In this document: positions 17,226 through 25,805 of the stretch, piece after piece
Numbering within the stretch: position 1 is the stretch's first letter
Layout of the letters: each line of letters opens with the position of its first letter
Assembly: GCF_024756275.1 (NCBI RefSeq)
Contig: NZ_JANUGQ010000001.1
Location: 372,001-436,000 of the forward strand
Length of the DNA: 64,000 bases
Source: Streptomyces pyxinae
GTDB lineage: Bacteria > Actinomycetota > Actinomycetes > Streptomycetales > Streptomycetaceae
Direction of reading: 5' to 3'
Notes under the pieces: model-generated
Database searches by the model: none
The model's input: the letters and a program-made list of their open reading frames with translations, nothing else
Told to the model about the DNA's origin: nothing
Position numbers and translations under genes: made by a program

Positions 17226-17764
17226 GCCTGCACGACGACGCGGCCCTGGTGCTCAAGGAGTACCAGGGCTCCGGGGACCAGCCGGAGCTGTGCCAGGTGT
17301 TCCTGGACCATCTGGCGGCCCACCCGGACGGCATGTGGAAGGCGTGCGGGGCCGGCCATCTGACCGCCAGCGCCCTGGTGGTCGACCCGGAGCGGGGCCG
17401 GGTGCTGCTCACCCTGCACCGGAAGCTCGGCATGTGGCTCCAGATGGGCGGCCACTGCGAGCCGGGCGATCCGACGCTGGCCGCGGCGGCACTGCGGGAG
17501 GCCACCGAGGAGTCGGGGGTGCCCGGGCTGACCCTGCGGCCGGGCGGCCCGGCCCGGCTGGACCGGCACCCCATCCCGGCGCCCTGCCACTGGCACCTGG
17601 ACGTGCAGTATCTGGCGGTGGCGCCGCCGGGAGCGGTGACCGCGATCAGCGACGAGTCCCTGGACCTGCGCTGGTTCGGGTACGACGAGGTGGCGGAGGT
17701 GGCCGACGCCTCGGTGGTCCGGCTCGCGGAGGCGGCCAGGGCCGCGTTCGGACCGGCCCGCTGA
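17222..17764 (+). CDS. Nudix hydrolase
   Basis: This 180-residue Nudix-fold pyrophosphohydrolase begins at a GTG overlapping the upstream stop (GTGA). The Nudix box reads GGHCEPGDPTLAAAALREATEESGV. It has Asp in place of the first Glu and one extra residue before REAxEE, as in the GGHxxGD subfamily, so it is likely functional rather than degenerate. The substrate cannot be read from the sequence. Translational coupling to the DUF2342 gene is clear, and this pairing may be conserved. A strong hairpin (17844-17872) ends the unit. Confidence 0.88.
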   Translation: MSLHDDAALVLKEYQGSGDQPELCQVFLDHLAAHPDGMWKACGAGHLTASALVVDPERGRVLLTLHRKLGMWLQMGGHCEPGDPTLAAAALREATEESGVPGLTLRPGGPARLDRHPIPAPCHWHLDVQYLAVAPPGAVTAISDESLDLRWFGYDEVAEVADASVVRLAEAARAAFGPAR

Positions 17765-17843
17765 CCGTCGGCCGACGCGCCGGCCGGCCGGCGGCCTGTG
17801 CGCTGACCGGCGGCCGGACGGCTGACCGGTACGCGTACGGGCC

Positions 17844-17872
17844 GGGGTGCGGGGCCGCTGTCCCCGCACCCC
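17844..17872. terminator. Bidirectional terminator between Nudix and AIM24 genes
   Basis: GGGGTGCGGGG (17844-17854) pairs perfectly with CCCCGCACCCC (17862-17872) over a seven-base loop. It lies between convergent genes and can serve both. Confidence 0.7.
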
Positions 17873-17880
17873 GCTCCGGC

Positions 17881-18636
17881 TCAGCTCCAGGCGTTGCCCT
17901 GGTTCTGGGCGTGCGCGCCGTGCTGGCCGACGCCGTACTGGGCGCCGAGCCCCGAGCCGATCCGGGCGTGCTGCGGGGGCAGCACCTCACTGGGCTGGAC
18001 CAGGGCGAAGCCGTTCCCCAGGAAGCTCAGTTCCCAGCCCTCACCCGAGGAGCCGCGCCGCCGCCGGACACTGGAGGAGTGCGTCTGCGCCTGCATCTGG
18101 ACGCGCAGCCCGGAGGACCAGGCGACGATCGCGTCCGCGTCGGCGGTGGCGTACGTCTCCGGGGTGATCCGCATCATCAGCGGCTGACCTGACGTCATCA
18201 GCGCGACCCTGCCGCGCCCCGAGATGTTCAGCTGGTACTTGCCGGAGCCGGAGATGCCGTACTGGCTGTCCACCGCGATGACCTCGGTGTGCAGGGCGGA
18301 GTCCAGCGCCAGGACATAGGCGCTGTCCACGGTGAGGCCCTCCTGCTCGACCTCCACCACATGGATGTACTGGGCGAGGTTGGCGAAGTAGACCGTGCCC
18401 TGGCCGGAGCAGCGCATCAGATCGAGGCCCTCGCCGGTGGCCGCCCGGGCGCGGCGCTGCCCGGGGGTGCGGTACTCGCCGTCGAAGTCGATCAGCCCCT
18501 GGTAGGCGACCATGGCCCCCTTGCGGGCGAGCACGTCGTCGTGGCCGGTGAGCGCCACCCGCAGCAACTGCGGGTTCTGCACGGCGTACCGCTCCTGGCT
18601 CTGCTGTTCGGTGTGGCTGAAAAGCGGACTCTGCAT
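17881..18636 (-). CDS. AIM24-family protein (third gene of the trio)
   Basis: This 251-residue AIM24/DUF124-type protein has the recurring family segments GHDDVLARKGAMVAYQG, GEGLDLMRCSGQGTVYFA, LTVDSAYVLALDSALHTEV and GEGWELSFLGNGFALVQPSE, with an extra Gln/Ala/Gly-rich tail. The fold is a beta-rich double-stranded barrel of unknown biochemical role; in bacteria these genes often sit beside TerD-type stress genes, as here. The ATG at 18636 follows a purine-rich GGGGGAGCGAGAA. It is the last gene of a tight three-gene minus-strand cluster (20-base gap to the next). No signal peptide is present, so it should be cytosolic. Confidence 0.85.
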   Translation of the reverse strand: MQSPLFSHTEQQSQERYAVQNPQLLRVALTGHDDVLARKGAMVAYQGLIDFDGEYRTPGQRRARAATGEGLDLMRCSGQGTVYFANLAQYIHVVEVEQEGLTVDSAYVLALDSALHTEVIAVDSQYGISGSGKYQLNISGRGRVALMTSGQPLMMRITPETYATADADAIVAWSSGLRVQMQAQTHSSSVRRRRGSSGEGWELSFLGNGFALVQPSEVLPPQHARIGSGLGAQYGVGQHGAHAQNQGNAWS

Positions 18637-18655
18637 GACGTGTTCTCGCTCCCCC

Positions 18656-19336
18656 TCAGCCCCGGACCCGAAGCCGGTCGGTGCTGTCCTCACTCGGCTG
18701 TACGACGACGATTCCCTGGCCCGAGAAGGCCATCTGGTACGCCTCCCCGCTGCCCCGGCCGATCAGCGAGGACGCCGTGAAGCTGCGCTTGCCCTTCACC
18801 TTGAGCGCGGGCGACCAGGCGACGAGCGCGTCCGGATCGACGTAGGTCTCGTCCTCCCCGCGCCCGCAGTCGACCACCACCGGGGTGCCGAGGGAGGTGA
18901 GGGCGACCCAGCCGGTGCCGGAGAGGGTGACGTTCCACAGGCCCTGTCCGCTGAACTTGGCGAGTCCCTTCACCCGCTCCACGCCCCACTGGAGGTGGGC
19001 GTCGAAGGCGAGGACGTTGGAGCCGTTGACCGAGAGGGCGTCATTGTCCAGATGCAGTACGACGACATCGGCGCCGTAGTCGGCGAGGTAGAGCAGTCCG
19101 TCGCCGGAGCAGCGCATCAGCGGCATGCCCTCACCGGTCACCCACTGGGCGGCGATCTGGCGGACGGCGGGCGGATTGGGCTCGTACTGGACGAAGCCCT
19201 CATAGGCGACCATCGAACCGGTCCTGGCGTACAGGTCCTGGCCGGCGGCCATGGCGACCTTGAGCATGGCCCGGCCGTGGTTCTCCATCCGGGCCGTGAC
19301 GGGGGTGGGGGCGTAGCCCGCGAGCTGCTGGTTCAT
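18656..19336 (-). CDS. AIM24-family protein (second gene of the trio)
   Basis: The 226-residue protein is a paralogue of its two neighbours. Matching blocks are LYARTGSMVAYEGFVQYE, GEGMPLMRCSGDGLLYLADY, LSVNGSNVLAFDAHLQWGVE and GEAYQMAFSGQGIVVVQPSE. GGGAG lies a few bases before the ATG at 19336. It begins 11 bases after the stop of the TerD-AIM24 gene and ends 19 bases before the third gene, so the three are probably co-transcribed. Sequence divergence between the copies suggests an old triplication, perhaps forming a hetero-oligomer; that is inference. Confidence 0.85.
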   Translation of the reverse strand: MNQQLAGYAPTPVTARMENHGRAMLKVAMAAGQDLYARTGSMVAYEGFVQYEPNPPAVRQIAAQWVTGEGMPLMRCSGDGLLYLADYGADVVVLHLDNDALSVNGSNVLAFDAHLQWGVERVKGLAKFSGQGLWNVTLSGTGWVALTSLGTPVVVDCGRGEDETYVDPDALVAWSPALKVKGKRSFTASSLIGRGSGEAYQMAFSGQGIVVVQPSEDSTDRLRVRG

Positions 19337-19347
19337 TCCGGGCTCCC

Positions 19348-21069
19348 TCAGACCTCGTAGGGCTGGACGACGATGAAGTTGCCGGGGGCGCCCCGGAACT
19401 GGAGGTTGACGGTCTCGCCGCTGTGTCCGGGGTAGGCGTTGCGGCGCAGCCGGACCTGGCTGGAGAGGATCACCTGGGACGCGGACGACCAGGCGACGAC
19501 GGCGTTGGCGTCGGCGAAGGTGGTCGGCGTGACGGGGAGGACGACCGGGGTGCCCCGGGTCTTCACCACTACCGTGCCGCTGCCCTGGAACTGCATGGTG
19601 AACAGCGCGCCGCCGGGTATGCCGTGGCCCTCGATGCGGCGGACCTCGTGGTGCAGGGACTCGTCGAAGGCGAGCACGTTCTCGGCGGAGACGCAGATGC
19701 CGTCGCCCTGGAGCTCGATCGGGTGCAGATGGGCGCCGTCCTCGGCGAGGAAGACCTGGCCGCGTCCGGTGCAGCGCATCAGCTGCATCTCCTGGCCGGT
19801 GGCGTTCCCGACGATCCGGCCGGTGAAGCCGGCGCCCTTGTAGCCGAAGTCGACCTTGCCCTGGTACATGACCATGCTGCCCTGCCGGGCCAGTACGGGC
19901 GTCCCGCCCATCGCCAGGTCGACCCGCATGAGCTGCTGGTTCTGCGGGGTCCAGCGCTGGCCGGTCGGGGTCTCGCGGTACTTCTGGAGGGCGGCCGCGA
20001 GCCCGGGCCCGCCGGCCGGCGCGGCCGCCGCTGGGGGTTGCTGGCCGTAGGGCGCCGGCTGTCCTCCGTACCCCGGGGGCCGGCCATGGGGGGGCGTCTG
20101 GCCGGGGGCCGGCGGCTGTCCGTAGCCCTGGGGCGCGCCGGCCGGGGGCTGGCCGTAGCCGGGCGGCTGCCCGTACCCCGGGGGCTGTCCGTAGCCGGGC
20201 GGCGGGGTCTGGCCGTGGCCGGATGGTTGCTGGCCGTGCGGGGCGGGGGCGCCCGGGTGCGGGGGCTGACCGGGGTGGCCCGGGGCCCCGGGCTGCGGGG
20301 GATCACCGTAGGGCGCGGCCGGCGGGGCGAGCGGAGCGGCCAGGGTGGGCGCGGAGTGCAGCTGCGGCGCCGGGGCCGGGGCGGGGACCGGGGCGCCGAA
20401 CGGCGGGGTCCCGGCCGCCGGGGCCGGAGCGGGCGGCGACGGAGGCGCGGCGGACGACGGGGCGGCCGGGGGCGCCGGGGCGGCCGGGGGCGCGAACGCC
20501 GGCGGCGCGAAGGCGGGCGGCGCGGCGGCCGCCGGCTCCTCCTCGGCGACCTCGCCGCCGAAGTTCTTCAGCAGCGCCTCCAGACCGCCGTCGAAACCCT
20601 GGCCGACGGCGGCGAACCGCCAGCCGTCCTTCCGGTAGAAGTCGCCCAGCATCACCGCGCGCTCGGTGCTGAACTCGGAGCCGTCGAACGCGTACCGCGC
20701 GACCTCCTCGCCGCCCGCGACGATCCGCAGATACCCGGAGCCCGTTCCGGACATCTGCCCGGCGCCGTCGATGGCCGCGGTGAAGGAGAGCCGGTGGATG
20801 TGGTCGGGCACGCGGTCGAGCGTGACCCGGAAGGACTCGGTGTCCCCGGCCTGCGCGCCGAGCAGCTGGATGGACTCCTCGGGCGACTTCGGCTGATTGA
20901 AGAAGACGAAATAGCGGTCGTCGGAGAGCCGTTCGGCGGCGTCGAGTCCGAAACAGCTGATGTCGAAGGTCAGTCCCGGAGCGTCGATCCGCACACCCAC
21001 GTACAGATCGGTTCCGGGAGTGAGATCACTGATCCTGGCCTTGTGGCCGCGCTGGAATTCCCTGGCCAT
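19348..21069 (-). CDS. TerD-domain / AIM24-domain fusion protein
   Basis: The 573-residue protein joins an N-terminal TerD-type domain (about 1-175; ISDLTPGTDLYVGVRIDAPG, DDRYFVFFNQPKSPEESIQLLG, ERAVMLGDFYRKDGWRFAAVGQGF) to a C-terminal AIM24 domain (about 365-573; TPVLARQGSMVMYQGKVDF, EMQLMRCTGRGQVFLAEDGA). Between them is a disordered Pro/Gly/Gln/Ala-rich linker of about 190 residues with repeated GYGQPP units. TerD proteins bind calcium and act in tellurite and general stress responses. The fusion implies that TerD and AIM24 act in one complex. The ATG at 21069 follows GGGGGAC. This is the promoter-proximal gene of the trio. Confidence 0.87.
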   Translation of the reverse strand: MAREFQRGHKARISDLTPGTDLYVGVRIDAPGLTFDISCFGLDAAERLSDDRYFVFFNQPKSPEESIQLLGAQAGDTESFRVTLDRVPDHIHRLSFTAAIDGAGQMSGTGSGYLRIVAGGEEVARYAFDGSEFSTERAVMLGDFYRKDGWRFAAVGQGFDGGLEALLKNFGGEVAEEEPAAAAPPAFAPPAFAPPAAPAPPAAPSSAAPPSPPAPAPAAGTPPFGAPVPAPAPAPQLHSAPTLAAPLAPPAAPYGDPPQPGAPGHPGQPPHPGAPAPHGQQPSGHGQTPPPGYGQPPGYGQPPGYGQPPAGAPQGYGQPPAPGQTPPHGRPPGYGGQPAPYGQQPPAAAAPAGGPGLAAALQKYRETPTGQRWTPQNQQLMRVDLAMGGTPVLARQGSMVMYQGKVDFGYKGAGFTGRIVGNATGQEMQLMRCTGRGQVFLAEDGAHLHPIELQGDGICVSAENVLAFDESLHHEVRRIEGHGIPGGALFTMQFQGSGTVVVKTRGTPVVLPVTPTTFADANAVVAWSSASQVILSSQVRLRRNAYPGHSGETVNLQFRGAPGNFIVVQPYEV

Positions 21070-21277
21070 GCGTAACGACCGTCCCCCGTCCGTACCGGAA
21101 TGCGATTGCGTCGCGCCAGGCTAACGGCTGCCGGCGACATCCGGCCAAGACGGTACGGATTCGGTACCGGACAGGTCCGGCAGAGCACGGGTTGGATACA
21201 GGGTGAGTCCGGTGCCGGGCGGGTGCGGTACGGACGGGTTCGGTACGAACGGGTGAGGCCGGTGATCCCGGCGGTGT

Positions 21278-21853
21278 TCACTCTCCGCCGTCGTCCGGCG
21301 GGCCCGGCAGCCGGCCGGCCGCCACCACGCCCTCCAGGAACCCCCGGGCCCGCTCGGTGCGCGGGTACGCCTCCAGCAGCCGCCAGAAGTCCGGCCCGTG
21401 CCCCGGCACCAGCAGATGGGCCAGCTCGTGCAGGAGCACATAGTCCACGACGTACTCGGGCATGCCCCGGAGCCGGTGGGAGAGCCGGATGCTGCCCTCG
21501 GCCGGAGTGCAGGAGCCCCAGCGGGTGTTCTGGTTGGTCACCCAGCGGACCGTCGCCGGACGCGCCCGGCCGCCGAGGTACTGCGCCGAGAGGCGGGCCG
21601 CGCGCTCGGCCAGCTCGCTGTCGCCGGGCCGGCGGCGGCTCTCCTGGGCGGCGAGCTTGTCGAGCATCACGCCGACCCAGCGCCGCTCCTCCGCCTCCGA
21701 CATCCGGGCCGGGATGAGCACCACGGTCCGGTCGCCCTCGCGGTAGGCGGACACGGTCCGGCGCCGCCGGGAGCTCCGGCGGACCTCGATCGCGCTCGCC
21801 CCGGCGTCGCGGGACGGGCCGCTGAGCGGACTGGGATGGTGGTCGGCGGGCAC
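21278..21853 (-). CDS. YgjP/SprT-type (M48-like) zinc metallopeptidase
   Basis: This 191-residue DUF45/YgjP-family protein has the zinc motif HELAH in VDYVLLHELAHLLVPGHGPDFW (about residues 138-159), with the downstream GHG..FW supplying the third ligand. Also present is the family signature NTRWGSCTPAEGSIRLSHRL. There is no membrane segment or signal peptide, so it is cytosolic. Relatives are found near type I restriction genes or stand alone, and the substrate is unknown. The GTG at 21853 lacks an obvious Shine-Dalgarno. Rv3196 occupies a comparable place in M. tuberculosis, but I am not certain it is the same family. Confidence 0.85.
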   Translation of the reverse strand: MPADHHPSPLSGPSRDAGASAIEVRRSSRRRRTVSAYREGDRTVVLIPARMSEAEERRWVGVMLDKLAAQESRRRPGDSELAERAARLSAQYLGGRARPATVRWVTNQNTRWGSCTPAEGSIRLSHRLRGMPEYVVDYVLLHELAHLLVPGHGPDFWRLLEAYPRTERARGFLEGVVAAGRLPGPPDDGGE

Positions 21854-22144
21854 GCCCCGACGTTACCCGCTGTCAGCGCCCGCCGTCCGCCCGCGCCACT
21901 CTCCCGTGGCGACCGGCGCAGCGCGTCGCGGACCCGGAGAAGACCGCCGGCCCCGTCGGCTCGGCTCATCTCAAACGATGAAAGACCCGCCCCTGTGGAC
22001 AACTTTCCGCGTGCTCTTCGCGGGGCGGGCATTCTGACGAACACGCCGAAGAAACGGCACGAGCGACAGCGTCAATGACAGCGAGACGGAAACACACAGC
22101 CCCGGCGCGAGACGCACGAGACGCCGGAGATCACGGGGGACGGC

Positions 22145-23380
22145 ATGCATCCAAGACTGAAACCGGCGCTGCGGAGCGCCTGGCGGAGTTTGCAGCAGGT
22201 GCAGTTCGGCATCACGCCGGCGCACTCCGTGCTGCTGGGCCCGGTGGACACCACCACCGGAAGTCTGCTGAGCCTGCTGGACGGGACGCGCGGCCCGGAG
22301 CTGCTCCGCGAGGCGGCGCGGAAGCTGAGACTGCCGGACGGGCGGCTGGAGCTGCTGCTCGACCGGCTGGCGGCGGCGGGGCTGCTGGACGACCCGGCCG
22401 ACGGCGATCCGGCGGTCATCGCACTGCGCGAGCGCCCGGAGGCCGACCGGCTCCGCTCCGACCTGGCCTCGCTCTCCGTCGTGCACCGGGAGCCCGGGGC
22501 GGCGGGCCGGCGGCTGGCGGCCCGGCGGGAGCTGCGGGTCCAGGTGCGGGGCGCGGGGCGAGTGGGGGCGGCGGTGGCGGCCCTGCTCTCGGCCGCCGGT
22601 GTGGGGCGGGTCGATGTGCTGGACGGCGGCCGGGTGCGGCCGTGGGAGGTGTCGCCCGGCGGGCTGCCCGGCGACGCGGTGGGCGAGCGGCGTGACACGG
22701 CGGCCCGGCGGCTGGTCGGGCGTTCGGCCCCGGGCGGGCGGCTGCCCAGGGCCGCGCCGGAGGGAGCCGGGCGCGGGGCCGGGTCGGGGCCGCTCGCGGA
22801 GCCGGGGCTGGCCCTGGTGGTGGTCGCGCCCCGGGACGGCATCGGGGTGTACGCGCCGGACTCCCGCCCGGCCGAGGACTGGATGGCCACCGGGACGCCC
22901 CAGTTGTACGCCGGGGTGGCCGAGGCGACCGCGGTGGTGGGCCCGCTGGTGCTGCCGGGCGGCACGGCCTGCGCCCGCTGTCTGGAGCTGGAGCGGGCCG
23001 ACCGGGATCCCTCCTGGCCCCGGTTGGTGGCACAGTGGCGGTCGGGGCTGCGGGAGCTGCCGCCGCCCTGCGACGTGGCGCTGGCCTCGGCGGTGGCGGG
23101 GCTGGCGGCGGCCCACGCCCTGGCCTTCCTCGACGGCGACCTCCCGGCGAGCACGGGTGCCCGCTGGGAGGCGTCGCTGCCGCTCCTGGAGTGGCGCTCG
23201 GAGCGGCTGGCGCCGCATCCGGAGTGCCGCTGCGGGGCGGCCGGACGGGCCGGCGGGGAGGAGCCCGGGGCGGCGCCGGAAGGGCAGGACACAATGGGCG
23301 GGACAGCGGTCACCGGCGGGGCCGGCGGCCCGGGACGGACGCGGCAGGGCAGTCAGGGACTTGGAGGGGCGTATGTCTGA
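22145..23380 (+). CDS. E1/ThiF-like Rossmann protein with zinc-site cysteines
   Basis: The 411-residue protein starts with a winged-helix-like segment (residues about 25-85, SLLSLLDGTRGPELLREAAR). A Rossmann motif of E1/ThiF type follows: VRGAGRVGAAVAALLSAAGVGRVDVLDG, about 138-165. The E1 family continues with sN-RQ and an ATP-binding Arg; here the corresponding stretch is RPWEVSPGGL, so adenylation may be lost. Four cysteines in two pairs (CARC near 279 and CRC near 366) resemble an E1-type zinc site. The layout is like the C-protein of azole-forming RiPP machines, but no dehydratase or precursor gene is adjacent. The ATG follows GGGGGA and the stop overlaps the next start by eight bases. 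Confidence 0.72.
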   Translation: MHPRLKPALRSAWRSLQQVQFGITPAHSVLLGPVDTTTGSLLSLLDGTRGPELLREAARKLRLPDGRLELLLDRLAAAGLLDDPADGDPAVIALRERPEADRLRSDLASLSVVHREPGAAGRRLAARRELRVQVRGAGRVGAAVAALLSAAGVGRVDVLDGGRVRPWEVSPGGLPGDAVGERRDTAARRLVGRSAPGGRLPRAAPEGAGRGAGSGPLAEPGLALVVVAPRDGIGVYAPDSRPAEDWMATGTPQLYAGVAEATAVVGPLVLPGGTACARCLELERADRDPSWPRLVAQWRSGLRELPPPCDVALASAVAGLAAAHALAFLDGDLPASTGARWEASLPLLEWRSERLAPHPECRCGAAGRAGGEEPGAAPEGQDTMGGTAVTGGAGGPGRTRQGSQGLGGAYV

Positions 23381-24776
23381 TCTTCCACGCAAGGCGGTCA
23401 CCCGGACCGCCAAGCTGGCCGCGCTGCCGCTGGGCTTCGCGGGCCGGGCCACCTGGGGCCTGGGCAAGCGGATCGGCGGCAAATCGGCCGAGCTGGTGGC
23501 CAGGGAGCTGCAACAGCGCACGGCCGACCAGCTGTTCAAGGTGCTGGGCGAGCTGAAGGGCGGGGCGATGAAGCTCGGGCAGGCGCTGTCCGTCTTCGAG
23601 TCGGCCCTGCCGGAGGAGGTCGCCGGCCCCTACCGGGCGGCCCTCACCAAACTCCAGGAGGCGGCGCCACCGCTGCCCGCGGCCACCGTGCGCGCGGTGC
23701 TGGCGGAGCGGCTGGGCCCCGAGTGGCGGGAGCTGTTCCAGGAGTTCACGGACACCCCGGCGGCGGCCGCCTCGATCGGCCAGGTCCACCGGGCGGTCTG
23801 GCGGGACGGCCGCGAGGTCGCGGTCAAGGTGCAGTACCCGGGCGCGGGTGACGCCCTGCTCTCCGATCTCACCCAACTGAGCCGGTTCGTCCGGCTGCTG
23901 GGGCCGCTGGTGCCGGGCATGGACATCAAGCCGCTGATCAGCGAGATGCGCGCCCGGGTGGCCGAGGAGCTGGACTACGGCCTGGAAGCCCGGTCGCAGC
24001 GGGCGCACGCCGAGGAGTTCGCGGACGATCCCGATGTGGTGGTCCCGGCCGTGGTGCACCAGTCGGACCAGGTGCTGGTCACCGAGTGGATCGACGGGGT
24101 GCCGCTCTCCGAGGTGATCGCGGACGGCACCCCCGAACAGCGCGACCGGGCCGGTCAGCTGCTGGCGAGGTTCCTCTTCTCCGGCCCCGGGCGCACCGGT
24201 CTGCTCCACGCGGACCCGCACCCGGGCAACTTCCGGCTGCTGCCGGACGGGAAGAGCGACGGAGCCGGCTGGCGGCTGGGGGTGCTGGACTTCGGCACCG
24301 TGGACCGGCTGCCGGGCGGTCTGCCGGAAACCATAGGCGCCTCCCTGCGGCTGGCCCTGGCGGGCGAGGCGGAGAGCGTCTACGGGCTGCTGCGTCAGGA
24401 GGGGTTCGTCCGGGAGTCGATCGAACTCGACCCCGACGCGGTCTACGAGTACCTGGTGCCGATCATCGAACCGGCCAGAGCCGAGGAGTTCACCTTCACC
24501 CGGAGCTGGTTGCGCACCCAGGCGGCTCGGATCGCGGACCCCCGCTCCCCCGCACACCAGTTGGGCAAGCAGCTCAATCTGCCGCCCTCGTATCTGCTGA
24601 TCCACCGGGTGACGCTGAGCACCATCGGGGTGCTCTGCCAGCTGAACGCGACGGTCCGGCTCCGCGACGAACTGGAGTCCTGGCTGCCCGGTTTCCTGCC
24701 GGAGGAGCGGCCGGAGATCCCGGAGCAGCAGTCCGCGCCCGCCGAGCCGGCCACACCGGCCACCCCCCGGAGCTGA
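23373..24776 (+). CDS. ABC1/UbiB-family atypical kinase
   Basis: The 467-residue protein belongs to the ABC1/ADCK/UbiB atypical kinase family. Motifs in order: the KxGQ element KLGQALSVFESALP (about 68-81), the Ala-rich loop AAAASIGQVHRAV (about 130-142), the VAIK-like Lys in VAVKVQYPG, the ExD-type ELDYGLEA, the catalytic loop HADPHPGNF and metal-binding DFGTV. All expected residues are present. Such proteins support quinone metabolism or lipid homeostasis rather than classical signalling; Rv3197 is the relative next to whiB7 in M. tuberculosis. GGAGG lies before the ATG, which overlaps the end of the E1-like gene, indicating coupled translation. Confidence 0.9.
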   Translation: MSDLPRKAVTRTAKLAALPLGFAGRATWGLGKRIGGKSAELVARELQQRTADQLFKVLGELKGGAMKLGQALSVFESALPEEVAGPYRAALTKLQEAAPPLPAATVRAVLAERLGPEWRELFQEFTDTPAAAASIGQVHRAVWRDGREVAVKVQYPGAGDALLSDLTQLSRFVRLLGPLVPGMDIKPLISEMRARVAEELDYGLEARSQRAHAEEFADDPDVVVPAVVHQSDQVLVTEWIDGVPLSEVIADGTPEQRDRAGQLLARFLFSGPGRTGLLHADPHPGNFRLLPDGKSDGAGWRLGVLDFGTVDRLPGGLPETIGASLRLALAGEAESVYGLLRQEGFVRESIELDPDAVYEYLVPIIEPARAEEFTFTRSWLRTQAARIADPRSPAHQLGKQLNLPPSYLLIHRVTLSTIGVLCQLNATVRLRDELESWLPGFLPEERPEIPEQQSAPAEPATPATPRS

Positions 24777-25101
24777 GGGCCTGCCGGCCTGCGGGCCTGA
24801 CAGTACGACCGTCGACCGCGCCCCCGGACCGGCAGCCACGGGGCCGGTCGGGCCTGGGGCTGGTCGGATGCGGGTCGGCCACCGGGCCGGGCGGCCACCG
24901 GCGGCGACGGTCACGGCCGGGGCGACTGGGGTGCCGACGGTCACGGCCGGGGCCCCGGCGTTCCCGGCGCGGACGATCCCCGGCCGCACGATCTCCAGCC
25001 CGCACGGTCCCCGGCCGGGGCCGCCGGGCCGGACCGGCGGGGCCCCCGGGGGGCGCGCCGGCGGGCAGTCGGCAGGCCGCACCGGCGTCCGGCGGGGCGG
25101 C
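24777..25101. other. Intergenic region with a 30-base direct repeat
   Basis: The gap lies between convergent genes. It contains GACGGTCACGGCCGGGGC at 24906 and again at 24936 and is otherwise GC-rich low-complexity sequence. No gene or clear terminator is convincing. Confidence 0.5.
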
Positions 25102-25326
25102 TCACCACCAGGATGAGTCGAGCCTGCTCTCGATGGCGCGGATGTGGTCCCGGGCACACCGCTCGCAGAAGTACTGACGGGTGCCGTTCTCCACGGAGCA
25201 GAGCCAGGTCGCCGGCACGCCGTCGGCGGTCGCGCCGCAGCGGGCGCAGACGGCACCGGGCGCCCCGGGGCCCGGGGCGGAGGAGGACACGGCAGGAGCG
25301 GAGGGCGGAGTCCGGTCGTTCACCAC
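25102..25326 (-). CDS. Small zinc-ribbon protein, unknown function
   Basis: The 74-residue product has two CxxC knuckles (CARCG near residue 27 and CERCARDH near 54) separated by 24 residues, with a following His. This is a typical structural zinc ribbon, ending in DSSWW. The first 25 residues are Pro/Ala/Ser-rich and look disordered. It starts at tandem GTG codons (25326 or 25323) with no Shine-Dalgarno. It lies downstream of the wblC unit but is separated from it by a very strong hairpin, so it is probably expressed separately. The conserved Cys pattern argues for a real gene; the function is unknown. Confidence 0.75.
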   Translation of the reverse strand: MVNDRTPPSAPAVSSSAPGPGAPGAVCARCGATADGVPATWLCSVENGTRQYFCERCARDHIRAIESRLDSSWW

Positions 25327-25405
25327 GAGACGATAACCCCACCGGCCACCGGCACCGGGGAGAACTCACGGAAGAGCCGGTCCGGCCCTCGAACACTCCT
25401 GAACG

Positions 25406-25444
25406 CCCGTGGGGGCCGGTCCGGAGCGGACCGGCCCCCACGGG
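25406..25444 (-). terminator. Strong terminator after the wblC unit
   Basis: A perfect 18-base stem (25406-25423 with 25427-25444) has a three-base GAG loop. It follows the end of the wblC-linked gene (25476) by about 30 bases and is the longest perfect hairpin in the window. Confidence 0.85.
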
Positions 25445-25475
25445 GAGCTGAAGGAGCTGACGGGATCTGGCCGGG

Positions 25476-25805
25476 TCAGTGCATGACCGCCATGGCCAGC
25501 GCCCGGCGGGCACGCAGCGAGACGCGCTCGGCGCGCCGCTGCATACGCCGGGCCGCCACCAGGCGCACGGCCTGGCGCTCCGCCTCGGCTTCCCGCAGGC
25601 GCTCGTGCATATGCGCACGGGCCAGGGCTTCTTGGAGCAATTGCATGTCACGGATCCTGTTCTGGCGCGACACGGGCGCGCCGGTGGCGGAAGGAAAGTC
25701 CAGGTGGTTCGCGGAGCCGAAGGGCTCGCGGGTGGAAGAGGTCATCTGAGCCTGCTTCTGGGGGTCGTGCGTCAGGGGGCGATCGATGGTGCCGGTGGCG
25801 TTCAT
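25476..25805 (-). CDS. Conserved basic helical protein coupled to wblC
   Basis: This 109-residue protein starts with an ATG that overlaps the wblC stop codon (ATGA, 25805-25802), so the two are translationally coupled. The N-terminal half is polar and disordered. The C-terminal half (from MQLLQEALARAHMHERLREAEAER) is a long, strongly basic, probably coiled or amphipathic helix with many Arg and Ala. I do not recognise a family. Because its expression must follow WblC, it is a candidate for a modulator of WblC or of the antibiotic-stressed ribosome; that is inference. Codon usage looks native. Confidence 0.75.
   Translation of the reverse strand: MNATGTIDRPLTHDPQKQAQMTSSTREPFGSANHLDFPSATGAPVSRQNRIRDMQLLQEALARAHMHERLREAEAERQAVRLVAARRMQRRAERVSLRARRALAMAVMH

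Noticed and set aside
22145..24776. Azole-forming (TOMM) RiPP biosynthetic cluster
   Set aside because: Only an E1/C-protein-like gene is present. No YcaO, dehydrogenase or precursor peptide lies nearby, so a RiPP cluster cannot be supported.
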